Assembly: GCA_024220525.1 (NCBI GenBank)
Contig: JAMYWO010000069.1
Span: 25,121-88,402, forward strand
DNA: 63,282 bases
Direction of reading: 5' to 3'
Source of the DNA: Cochliopodium minus
Lineage: Eukaryota > Discosea > Himatismenida > Cochliopodiidae
Made by a program: the position numbers and the translations under genes. The notes under the pieces were generated by a model. It had not been told where the DNA came from. It searched no databases and saw nothing but the letters and a program-made list of their open reading frames with translations. Positions 10,478 to 20,739 of the stretch are shown here, in pieces; the stretch's first letter is position 1, and each line of letters opens with the position of its first letter.

Positions 10478-13066
10478 TTAATCAAAAGAAAGATGAATGA
10501 TGAAGAAAAGAAGGTATTTTGGAAGTTTAGATGCAATTTTCTTNNNNNNNNNNNNNNNNNNNNNNNNNNNNNNNNNNNNNNNNNNNNNNNNNNNNNNNNN
10601 NNNNNNNNNNNNNNNNNNNNNNNNNNNNNNNNNNNNNNNNNNNNNNNNNNNNNNNNNNNNNNNNNNNNNNNNNNNNNNNNNNNNNNNNNNNNNNNNNNNN
10701 NNNNNNNNNNNNNNNNNNNNNNNNNNNNNNNNNNNNNNNNNNNNNNNNNNNNNNNNNNNNNNNNNNNNNNNNNNNNNNNNNNNNNNNNNNNNNNNNNNNN
10801 NNNNNNNNNNNNNNNNNNNNNNNNNNNNNNNNNNNNNNNNNNNNNNNNNNNNNNNNNNNNNNNNNNNNNNNNNNNNNNNNNNNNNNNNNNNNNNNNNNNN
10901 NNNNNNNNNNNNNNNNNNNNNNNNNNNNNNNNNNNNNNNNNNNNNNNNNNNNNNNNNNNNNNNNNNNNNNNNNNNNNNNNNNNNNNNNNNNNNNNNNNNN
11001 NNNNNNNNNNNNNNNNNNNNNNNNNNNNNNNNNNNNNNNNNNNNNNNNNNNNNNNNNNNNNNNNNNNNNNNNNNNNNNNNNNNNNNNNNNNNNNNNNNNN
11101 NNNNNNNNNNNNNNNNNNNNNNNNNNNNNNNNNNNNNNNNNNNNNNNNNNNNNNNNNNNNNNNNNNNNNNNNNNNNNNNNNNNNNNNNNNNNNNNNNNNN
11201 NNNNNNNNNNNNNNNNNNNNNNNNNNNNNNNNNNNNNNNNNNNNNNNNNNNNNNNNNNNNNNNNNNNNNNNNNNNNAAAAAATTTGAAATAAAAAATTTG
11301 AAATAAAAAATTTGAAATAAAAAATTTGAAATAAAAAATAAAAAATAAAAAATTTGAAATAAAAAATAGAAAATAGAAAATAAAAAATAAAAAATAAAAA
11401 ATAAAAAATCAAAAATCAAAAATCAAAAATCAAAATATGAAAAAAAATGAAAAAATAGAAAATAAAAAATAAAACAATTTGAATAAAATTTTACCAATGT
11501 TAACAGCAACACTAGTCAAGTTTTCTTCTTCCTCCTCATTAGAAGAGAAGAAAGAAACGGGAGGCTTTTCACCAACACTCAAGAAATGCAAGACGTTGTG
11601 ATTGTCGGAAACTCTGTGGATGTCGCAGATGGAGTGAGAGACAAAGGGACAGCTTATCACATCTTTCACTTGTTGTTGATCTGACAAGTGCCACTTTTTG
11701 AAGGAAAGGTGAGAATCCATCTCGTCTATTTGCTCTCCCTTTGAAGTTTTTGAAATCAAGTTTTTTATTGTTTTCTCTGATTTTTTTTTAAAAAAAGAAA
11801 TAAAGAATAATTTTATCAAAAAAAAAAAAAAACATCATTAAAAAACAAACAAAAATAAGAAATAATATTTTTTTTAAAAAAAATCAATAAAATCTTTAAA
11901 AATATAAAAAATTTAAAATAATGCAAATTTGTGATAAATTTTGAATTATTTTAATTTTTGATACTTGTAATACTTTATTTTGAACCAGAAAATTAATTTG
12001 TGGATGTTGAGAATTTAAAATTTAAAATCATTTTTCCAAAAAATTATTTCCTAAAAAAATTTTTTTACCGAGATGATAACCATCAATCAAAACGATGACA
12101 TTCCCACCATACAATAATGTCAAATCCTCAGTAACGTTAGAATTGGGCTTTGGATTGGGATTGCTCTTGATTTTGATCTGCAAGAGAGGAGTGTTGTGGA
12201 TGAAAGTTTCAATGAGCAATTTTCCCTCTCCTGTGAAGATCGACAACGTCCCACATTCGTAGCCGCATACGAGCATTCTGTAGTCTTCTTTGTCAAGTTT
12301 CCTTGTTGTGCTTTTGGGGCTCGAAAGTTCTAACATACACAATGATGTCACTTTTCTTTTAATTTTTATTGAAAAAAATATATGAAGAATATGGAATAAA
12401 GGGTTTGAGAATGGAATATTCTCTTATAAAAAGAATTTTTGGAGATAACCAAAATTATTACAACAAATTAAATTTATATCTGGTCTACATTTGGATTATA
12501 TATTTTTTATTGGTCCAAAAGAACAAGATTTTATAAATGTTTCATATTTTTATTAATATTCTCATGTTATATCTGGATTGACAAGTGATGAAACTTTATA
12601 TTTTGAAATAAGTGTAAATCCTTTAGAGAATATGTTTTGTGGTTTATGTAAAGATTATATTAAGGAATAATGATTGTATGGAATGATTAACATTTATCTT
12701 TCAAAAAATAATATTTTTAATTTAAAATATGGCTTCTACCTCTTCGTATTTGTTTTATCCAGAATTTTAATCAATGATTTATCATTCAATTCTATCAAAC
12801 ATAATTGCTCATTTGCATTATTGGAAGAAAAGGCCATCAATTTTCCATCCTTACAAATAAATTAATTTCTAATACACTTAATATTGATAGATATCCATTA
12901 CCTCACTGATCGCAATTTGAATTTTATCCAACCAACATCCCTTCTTCAATTCCTTGTAAGAAAATAATACTCCCTTTTCTGGGATTTTCTTGGAATCTTC
13001 GGGATGTAGAATGATATCAACAAATCTTTTGATTGGAATTTCTTCTATCTGATTAATTTTGGCCAT
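10478..13066 (-). CDS. RAB3GAP2-like Rab3 GAP regulatory subunit, short form, interrupted by an assembly gap
   Basis: RAB3GAP2 with RAB3GAP1 acts on Rab3 and is the exchange factor for Rab18. Exons in phase: 13066-12902, 12849-12740, 12355-12069, 11776-11495, then the gap, then a piece reading KKIASKLPKY that ends at a stop (10478). Matches to the RAB3GAP2 N-terminal domain: GCWLDKIQIAISEDGKLMAF, VTSLCMLEL followed by MLVCGYECGTLSIFTGEGKL, LTLLYGGNVIVLIDGYHL, KKWHLSDQ, and FLSVGEKPPVSFF. KKIASKL corresponds to the VASKL stretch that closes this domain in animals. The known family has ~1400 residues; here only about 300 plus the gap can fit before the next gene. Either it is a real N-domain-only protein or the 3' part is misassembled. 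Intron 2 (12739-12356) is long. Confidence 0.8.
10544..11276. other. Assembly gap (733 N)
   Basis: A run of N between bases 10543 and 11277, flanked on the right by AAAAATTTGAAAT and AAAAAT tandem units. It lies inside the RAB3GAP2-like gene and probably hides at least one exon start plus repeat-rich intron. ORFs predicted through the N run are artefacts. Confidence 0.99.
11277..11430. repeat. AAAAATTTGAAAT tandem repeat next to the gap
   Basis: Four or more copies of a 15-base AAAAAATTTGAAATA unit followed by AAAAAT units, within an intron of the RAB3GAP2-like gene. It is the probable reason the assembly broke here. Confidence 0.8.
12400..12671 (+). pseudogene. Possible plus-strand coding relic inside a RAB3GAP2-like intron
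   Basis: The 384-nt intron 12739-12356 of the minus-strand gene is not the usual simple repeat. On the plus strand it reads as amino-acid-like sequence in shifting frames: around 12400-12470 (GIKGLRMEYSLIKRIFGDN), around 12505-12540 (FIGPKEQDFINVSYFY then stop) and 12560-12671 (GLTSDETLYFEISVNPLEN, then CGLCKDYIKE and stop). I do not recognise a family. It may be a decayed fragment or chance. Confidence 0.25.
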
Positions 13067-13161
13067 TTTATCAACCTTTTTTTTTTATTTTAGCATATTT
13101 TTGTGTATACACGTCATTTTAATTGTGGAGAGGTTTTGAAGTGAAGAATTTATAAAAAAAA
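13067..13161. promoter_or_regulatory. Divergent spacer between the RAB3GAP2-like and HTATIP2-like genes
   Basis: 95 bases separate the two opposite start codons, the same tight head-to-head layout as at 6373-6463. Promoter function is inferred from position only. Confidence 0.35.
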
Positions 13162-14590
13162 ATGAGGTGTATCAGTCATAATACATTGTTATTATTTTAC
13201 ATACTAAATATATCCATGTTGATCAATGCCCAAGATAAAGAGAAAGGACCATTATTTGATGGTACAAAAAAAAAAATCAAAAAAAAAAAATTTTAGCCTT
13301 TTATTCTTGAAAATATGATTCAAAGGAGCATTGATATTGGGAGGTAAATTATCGTCAAATAAAATTTTATTTAAAATTCAGCGAAATTATAATAAAATTA
13401 AAATATAAAAAGGATCTGGAAATGTTGGATCGCATCTCATCAAAGAATTGGTCAGATCTCAAATGTTTTCGAAAATAACCAACTTTGGAAGGAGAATTTA
13501 TGAAGAGATGCCTCCAGAAGTGGAACAAGTAGTTGTCAAAAACTTTACAAATTTCCACATTGACTATAAAGAATTTTTCAAAGGAGCATATGTTTTTCTA
13601 GTAAAAATTTTTTGATAGTATTCAATTTAAAACAAACATTATTTTTAAAAATACAAAGCATTTGGATCAAGTAAAAAAAACTTTGAAAGTAAAAATAAAA
13701 ATAAAAAAATATTCAAAAAAAAAGCAAAATATAGAGCAGGTAAAATTTTTTTTTCTTTATTTCATTATTTATATTTTATTTTTTTAAAATTTTATTTTAT
13801 TTCCGATATTTTTTTATTTTTTATTTTTTTATTTTATTTTTTTATTTTTTTATTTTTTTTTTTTTATAAAAATTTTCTTATTTTTTAAAGGGAATGGGAA
13901 AATTTTGAGTTGATTGAAAGTTATCAGTTGGAGTTTGCCAAGGGTTGTAAGATGGGAGGCATTGAAAATTTGTTGTTATCCACCAAGAACGCCAACAAAC
14001 TTTCTTGGTTTTTGTATTTGTCTACTGTAAATAATTAAATAAAAATAAAATAATAAATTAAAATATTAATTTAATAAAAATAAAAATGAAAAATAAAAAT
14101 AAAATAAAATTTAAAATTTAATAAAAAAACTTAAAAAAATAAATCAAAAATCAATAAATCAAAAATAAATAAAATAATATAAAATAAAATAAAAATAAAA
14201 ATGAAAAATAAAAATAAAATAAAATTTAAAATTTAATAAATAAAAACTTAAAAAAATAAATCAAAATCAATAAATCAAAAATCATTAAAATAAATTAATT
14301 TTTTAAAGAAAGGAAAATAGAAAAGAGATCAGCAACCTGAAATTTCAAAGCACGCTTATCTACAGGCCAAGTCTTCTCGATAAAAAGATAAAAACAACTG
14401 GATTGAGAACATGGGATCATACGTCATGAACACCATTGAGGTGGATCTCCTTGCTAAAACTATGTTTAACTGCTCCTTACAGCAGTTAACGAGAAAACTT
14501 CTGGTGTTCAAATTTTGTTGGTGGAATGATGAAGAAAATAATAGAAAAATATTTCTTTTTTTTTTTGTAAATAAAAGTTTTGTTTTTGAT
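13162..14590 (+). pseudogene. HTATIP2/TIP30-like NAD(P)-binding oxidoreductase, frame-disrupted
   Basis: Exon pieces 13162-13261, 13326-13343 (18 nt) and 13413-13600 join in phase and give a signal-peptide-like start (MRCISHNTLLLFYILNISM), then the Rossmann loop GGSGNVGSHLIKEL and RSQMFSKITNFGRR, as in TIP30. Later pieces match further: FGSSKKNFES at ~13668 (TIP30 LGTTR region), KGCKMGGIENLLLSTKNANK and FLYLST in the exon at ~13890-14028, LIYRPSLLD at ~14360, and TIEVDLLAKTMFN at ~14430. These do not connect: two exon junctions are one base out of phase, and the last exon shifts frame near 14410. This suggests a decaying gene or local assembly indels. A signal peptide on a TIP30-like enzyme would be unusual. 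Confidence 0.55.
14078..14290 (+). repeat. Tandem duplication of a ~110-bp A-rich intron segment
   Basis: The segment beginning AAAATGAAAAATAAAAAT and including AAAATTTAAAATTTAATAAA, ACTTAAAAAAATAAATC and CAATAAATCAAAAAT appears twice in a row, with a few changes, inside the intron of the HTATIP2-like gene. It is a non-coding tandem duplication. Confidence 0.75.
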
Positions 14591-14628
14591 TAATTTTTTA
14601 TTTTTTTATTTATATATTTTTTTTTTTT

Positions 14629-17600
14629 TCAAAATTCAATTTGTTTTGAAGATTTGTTTGGGATGAATGTTAATCTGAAAATGTAATGCATGAGTGGTTT
14701 TGGAAAAATTTGTTTCATTTTCTTGGAAAACATTTTGGTAACAATGATGAAATTGAGGATCATTTTATGAGTATTGCTCGAAAAAAGATGATTTCTTTGT
14801 AAACTCCAAAAATCTTTCTCATCTTCATATTGCTCAAATACTTTTAAGATTGGTTTTTCGAATTTAGTTAATCTTTTGAAAAAATATTCAAATTGACTCA
14901 AAAAAACGAGGATTTTTTCTTCAGATTTGGTGTTGATGAGTTGGTGAGGATATTTGTTGTTTTTGTTTTTTACGTCAAAGAAAGCTTTCTGTTCTATCAT
15001 GTATTTCAAGAAAGAAGCTTTGATATTGTCATTTGCACAAGCAGTATGAAGTGAAGTGCAAGATTCTTTATCCTTCACGTTTAAGTCAGCTAAATTTAAT
15101 AAAATTAATGAAAAAAATAACGAATACAAAAGATTAAAAAAAAATAATGATTAAAAAAAAACAAAAGAATAAAACAAAATAAAATAAATAAAAAACAAAA
15201 AATAAAAAATAGATATTAAAAAATAAATAAAAATAAATAAAATAAATAAAATTTTTTACCTTTATTTTTAATTAGATATTTAATTATTTTAGGAGATAGA
15301 GATTTGATTAAAGCTTGGGACAAAGGAGTATAATTTGAATTTTGTTTGTTAACATCAGCCAAATTATCAACCAACAGTTTGATGATATGAAAATCGATTC
15401 TGCTTTCGAGTGCAAAGAAGAAGACTCCATCAGAATTCTTGTTCTTCAAGTTAAGATCAGATTTTTGTTCTATCAAGTATGAGATTATTTTTTTTTCGGA
15501 TTGATATTTTAGGGAAACAAAAAGAGGACTGTTTAAATCTTTATTGAGTGAGTTCAGGCTACATTTAGAATCCAAAAGAAACTGAACGATTTCAAAATTT
15601 ATCATCTGATAAAAAAAAAGAAAAATAAATGAAATTTCAAATAAAAATAAAAAAATAAAAAAGAATAAAAATAAAAATACTTTGTTTGAAAGAACACAAT
15701 GAAGTGCATTTGTTCCAGTTTTTGATTTTTCTAATTGACATTTACTCTCTACTAATATTTTTATGATCTCAAGATTGATGTTTTTGTTGGCTAAAGATAA
15801 GCCAAGAACAGATGTTTCTATCAAATCATGATTGTTTACGTCAGATCTACTATTAATGAGAAGTTGAACGATATCAATGGAAATGTTTTCATTTTTGACA
15901 GTCAAATGAAGAGGAGTTTCTTTTTTTTTGTAACAAATTACTTGAGAATTTTGTTTGATGAGATAATCTACAATTTCAAGTTTTACATTTTTGTTCATAC
16001 AAGCAATATGAAGGGGTATGTGTCCTTTCTGATTTTTGGAATTTATTTCGAGTTTATTTTCGACGAAAAACTTTACAATATCGAGAGAGAGATTCTTGTT
16101 TTCCAAGTAATAATGAAGAGGAGTGTTTTTGTTGGCAGAGAAAACGTTTATCTTCGATTTGTCTCGTAAATACTCCAAGGTAGGGAGAGAAACATTGTTA
16201 TTCTTAGAAACTAAATGCAAAATTGTGTCTTCGTTGGAGTTTTGGATGTTCAAATCACATTTGTTGTCGTAAAAAAGTTTTATTCCTTCAATCAAATCAA
16301 TCTTTTCGTTTTTGCAAATGTAGTAAAGAGGAATCTCCCCAAAATAATTTTTTTGGTTCAAATTAGACTTTATATTGATCATGAATGTCAAAATATCAAA
16401 GTTTACACTCTCATTTCTCGAGATCAAATGAAGAATGGATTCATTGTTCTTGTTAGAGATTTTTATATCTGATTTCTTTTCGATGAGATACTTGATTATT
16501 TCGAAGTTAATAGATTTTTCTTTCGAACATTCGATGCTTAAAGGAGAATTGCCTGTTGAATTGAGAGAATTCACATTAGATTTTCCTTCAACCAAGTATT
16601 TGATAATTTCAATGGGAAAATTTCTCTTGATGGCAATGTGAAGAGGAGTATTTTCTTGTTTGTCTTTCAAATAATCAGAAGATTTCTCAAAAAAAAACTT
16701 TATGATATCAAGATTAACATTAATGTTGTTTAGAGCAATATGAAAAGGAAAATCTCCGAGGCTACTTTGAAGAATAGGATCAGCTCCATTATCATAAAAC
16801 TTTTGAATGATCTCTGCCGTTACTTTTTTGTTCCTGCAGATAATGTGGAAGGGAGTGTCCTTCAACCTATCCGTTATGTTCAAGTTGGCTTTGTTTTCAA
16901 TGAAAAGTAAGATTGTTTCCATCAAAGTTTTTTCGTTGTTGGCTGAAATGTGGAGAGGAGAATTTCCCAAAGAATTCACCAAATTTACATCCGATTTGTT
17001 TTCTATCAAAAATTTGATCACTTCATAGTGATTATTCTCATTTTGTGAGGCAATGTGCAAGGGAGTGTTTTTGAGATTGTTGGAGAGGTTAACGTCAGAG
17101 TTATTCAGAACCAAGAACTTTACTAATTCAAAGGAGAAGTTTTTATTCAACAACCAAGCATTCAAAGCAGTGTTGCCACTCTTGTTTTTCAAGTTTAGAT
17201 CCACTTTGTTCTTCAATAGAAAATCAACAACATCAACAGTGACATTTCTGTTCCTAAAAATAAGATGCAGACAAGATTCATTATCATCCAAATATTGATC
17301 CTTCAAACTAGCCTTGTTTTCAACGAAATATTGCAAGATTTCCACCGAAATATTTGAATTCTGGCAATAACTTAAAAATGGAGTAACCCCTGTTTTCGTT
17401 TTTGAGTTTATGTCCGATTTGTTATCTAAGAACAGTTTCAACATTTTTATGTCGACTTTTGGGTTCTTGGATAATTCATGGAGAGGAGTATGATCGAAAA
17501 ACTCTTTCTTGTTGATTTCTGCTTTCTTTTCAATCAGGTATTTTAAATTTTCGTATGACAGATTTTCATTCTTACAACAAAAGAATAATGGAGAAAAACT

Positions 17601-18625
17601 ATGAACCAAAGTGACTTTTCTTGAGTTGACGTTTCTTTATTGACAAATAAAAAATTATTAAAAAAAAAAAAATTACAATTGTAAAAATGCTATTTACATT
17701 TTCTTGTCGATAAATAATTTGAGAATTTCCAATGAAACATTCTTATTTACACATGCTAATTGAAAAGCATTGTTTTTGTAATTATCCTTCATGTTTATTT
17801 TGGCATCCATTCTGATGAGATACTCCACCACAGGCAAAGAAATGAGTTGGTTGGAACAAACATAGTGGAGTGGAGTGGACATGTATTGTTTTGAGTTCAC
17901 GTCAGATTTACCCCTTATGAGACTTTTGATTACTTTAAATGAAAAACCATAAGAGGTGCAACCGTGTAGAGGTATACTATCATTTTTATTTTTTAAATTC
18001 ACATTTGCTTTCATGTTCACTAAATATTTCACTGCTTTTTCATCTATTTTTGAAGATCTCCTACATAAAAGATGTAACGCCGTATCGTTTTCTTCATCTA
18101 TTGAATCTATGTCTATCCCCCTTTCTACCAACAATGTTAAAACTTCCATATTCACATTTTCTTTATGACAAATCAAATGCAAAGCAGTTCTTTTAGATTT
18201 GTTTTTTAAATTTATCTTTCAAAGAATTAAAAATAATAAAAAAAAAAATTAATTTTATTTTGAGTTTCAAATATTATTGTATTTATTACTGATAATTTAT
18301 TCTCTATCAAACACTTTATAATATCATATGATGTATTTCCCTTCATACATTCTAAATGCATCAGATTATTCTTGTTGATATCTCTTTTATTCAAATTTGC
18401 CTTTTTCTCCAACATATATTCAAGAAGAGATAATGATAAGATCTTATTCTTGAACATCAAATGCATCGGAGAATTATTATCCTTGTTAAATTGATTTATA
18501 TCTGATTTATTCTCGATTAATTTCTTCATATATTCAACATTAGGAAGTTCTTTCTTTTGTAATTCCAAATGTAAATAAGAATTTTCATTTTCATCCAAAT
18601 AACTGATATCAACAGGCAATTCCAT
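14629..18625 (-). CDS. Large ankyrin-repeat protein (1204 residues)
   Basis: Five exons (18625-18290, 18215-17698, 17634-15681, 15605-15260, 15089-14629) join in phase to 1204 residues. Nearly the whole protein is a run of about 30 ankyrin repeats of ~34 residues, with the form N-T-P-L-H-x-A/C-x-x-x-N-x-x-x-x-x-x-I-x-K-F-L-I-E-N-K-S-D-V/L-N-x-x-N. Examples are STPLHYVCSNQLISLPVVEY, NTPLHIASQNENNHYEVIKF and HIPLHIACMNKNVKLEIVDY. The C-terminal ~90 residues are not ankyrin (FWSLQRNHLFSSNTHKMIL onwards), a basic/aromatic tail resembling a SOCS-box-like position but not recognised as one. Ankyrin arrays bind proteins; the partner is unknown. Very high Asn and Lys content follows genome composition. 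A 75-nt intron (15680-15606) is a multiple of three with no stop, so retention would insert a hydrophobic stretch. Confidence 0.9.
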
Positions 18626-18814
18626 TTTTTTTATATTATTTTTATAAATTGAAAATTCTTCAGTGAAAAAAAATTTATGAATTAAAAAATACAAAAATTT
18701 TTAATTTTAAATCCGATTCAACAATAACAAATGATTCTTATTTTAATCTTGTAAAATCTAAAAAAAAAATTTTTTTAATAAAAAAAATAAAATATAAAAA
18801 ATAAAAAAAAAAAT

Positions 18815-19408
18815 TTATGCAAATTGGTTTTTTACCAAAACAATCTTTTTGAGAGTATTCAAAACATTATTTGTCATATAACGATTATCACTCATGAGAA
18901 GATTCTCCTTCCACAACCTCAACCTGTCCAAAATCAAGGAGGTGTACATCTCAAGAAACTTTGACAATACCTTGATTTGGAAGAAGACTGTGGAGTTCTG
19001 TTGCTTGATTTGATCTCCAAAAGAAAAAAAACTGGAAAGATCGAAATATTCTCCAGACAATTCCAACAAATGTTTTATTCCTATAAAATTATAATTAAAT
19101 ACTAAATAATAAAATAAAAATAAAAAATAAATAAAAAATAATAAAAAATAAATGAAAATAATAAAAATAAATAAAATAATAAATAAAAAATATTTTAAAA
19201 TAAAAAAAAAACTAATCAAAAACAATAATTTTACTTATGATGACGTTGTATAACTTTTGGAGAAGATCAAAGTCTGGTTTTACGATGGAAAACTGCTCGG
19301 CGAGAGAAGAATTGATCTTTTCGAGCTGTGATATGGACAGGGAGGTGTATTTGATGATGCTAAAAGCTAAATCAAAGTTGTGTTTTTTGCCCAACGTTTT
19401 GTTTGTAT
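18815..19408 (-). CDS. Two orphan helical exons of unknown protein
   Basis: Exons 19408-19235 and 19080-18815 join in phase: TLGKKHNFDLAFSIIKYTSL, SISQLEKINSSLAEQFS, then LLELSGEYFDLSSFFSFGDQ and a C-terminal LNTLKKIVLVKNQFA before the stop. The translation is helical and looks coding, but I recognise no family. The first exon begins after a good acceptor (TTTTAG) and needs an upstream exon ending with one extra base. The only DNA upstream before PNPOx is AT simple repeat, and the PNPOx frame does not fit (phase 2). The 5' part may be lost in collapsed repeats, or these are exons of a broken gene. Confidence 0.5.
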
Positions 19409-19409
19409 C

Positions 19410-19410
<1 letters not shown>

Positions 19411-19463
<53 letters not shown>

Positions 19464-19530
19464 AAATAAAAAATAAAAAATAAAAAATAAAAAATAAAAA
19501 ATAAAAAATAAAAAATAAAAAAACAAAATT

Positions 19531-19563
<33 letters not shown>

Positions 19564-19640
19564 ACAAAATTAAAAATAAAAATAAAAAAAAAAAATTAAT
19601 AAAAATAAAAAATTAATAAAAATTAAATATTATATTAAAA
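19411..19640. repeat. AAAAAT tandem array
   Basis: About 230 bases of AAAAAT/AAAAAAT units with a few AACAAAATT interruptions. On the minus strand it encodes a fortuitous FLFFIFYFLFF reading frame, which should not be taken as protein. Confidence 0.9.
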
Positions 19641-19650
19641 AAAATAAAGT

Positions 19651-20596
19651 TTACCTGTATAACTTCATTTTCTGGTCCATATATTCCATTCTCTCTTCAC
19701 GAGTATTAACCATTACTTTACTTTGATTGTAAGGGTCATCCTTCCCCTCCGAAGTAGCCCAAAAAACGATCTGAGAGTCCCTATGACAGCTTCTAAACAG
19801 CCTCTCCGTCTCTTTCTCGCTCACTTTGGAGACGGTTCCACAGATACGCACTTGTTTGTCGATGCACTCCCATTGGAAGCAGATGGCAGCTTTAGGGTTT
19901 TGTGCCAGTTGTTCTGATTTGTCTCCTTCATAGTTTGTGCAGAAGATGAATCCTTTTTCGCTCCATTCATACAATGATACCGTTCTAAAAAAAAAAATAT
20001 AAATATTTGAATAAAAATAATTAAGATAATCAGTTTGCAATAAAAGACATTGATCACATTTTTAAGAAATCTTTCATTGAATTTTTGATAATGATATGTT
20101 TTATATATTCCCACAATAGATCTTTATGAAATTTCTTTACCTGCAATGTGGTTGTAAATCTTTATCAACTGTGCACAAAATCATGTTATGTGCCCATTTA
20201 TATTTGGTGCTTCTGGCTCTTCTATACCTATCAAAAAATTATTTCATATAAAAATAAAGTTAAGTAGCACTTTATAAATCCATACCAATCTTTAAATACA
20301 AGAAATGGAGTATCAGGGAAATCATCTATTGAGGATATAAAGGTTATATATTATTTTATTTTGTTATTTTGACGTAGTAGTATATAATCATATAAACCTT
20401 CATTGTAGGATGAATCCAATAGGGATTGCAATTTGGGAGTATTTTTGGTCATTTTCTGGTTGATATCATTGATTTCTTCTTGATTGATGGTCTCTGTCTT
20501 GATGATGGATGAATTTTCTTTTTTAACATCTTGATTGATTTGATCGTTATTGTTATTTATCTCTATCTTTTCGATCCCCTTTTCTATTTCCTTCAT
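19651..20596 (-). CDS. Pyridoxamine 5'-phosphate oxidase-like protein, short C-terminus
   Basis: Four exons (20596-20374, 20325-20286, 20227-20141, 19984-19651) give 227 residues ending at an in-frame TAA. PNPOx is the FMN enzyme that makes pyridoxal 5'-phosphate. After an Asn/Glu-rich 75-residue lead come FLVFKDWYRRARST, NMILCTVDKDLQPHCRTVSL, KGFIFCTNYEGDKSEQLAQN, AICFQWECIDKQVRICGTVS and SCHRDSQIVFWATSEG, matching the FMN-binding fold in order. The family's C-terminal dimerisation region, with WGG, EFWQG and RLHDR, is missing: the protein stops about 60 residues early. The stop codon is part of AGGTAA, which could equally be a 5' splice site, but no suitable following exon was found. It may therefore be an inactive or differently used flavoprotein. 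Confidence 0.75.
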
Positions 20597-20739
20597 TTTT
20601 TTTTTTAATTTTTTTAATTTTTTAAAATTTCAGTGAAAGCAAAGAATAAAAGCAATGTTTCAAAAATGGATTGATTTTTTTTACTAATGATTTATTTTTA
20701 ATAATTTTAAAAGGTTCAAGATAATTCCATTCAATACTA

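Noticed and set aside
10441-11419. ORFs of 250-320 codons across 10441-11419 on both strands
   Set aside because: They read through 733 N; only the short piece 10543-10478 on the minus strand is plausible coding.
15828-17298. Plus-strand ORFs opposite the ankyrin gene
   Set aside because: Shadow frames of a strongly periodic, phase-consistent minus-strand gene.
19411-19640. Possible telomere or CRISPR-like array in the AAAAAT repeats
   Set aside because: Units are 6-8 bp, irregular, without spacers, and of the same kind as in many introns; no G-rich telomeric strand.
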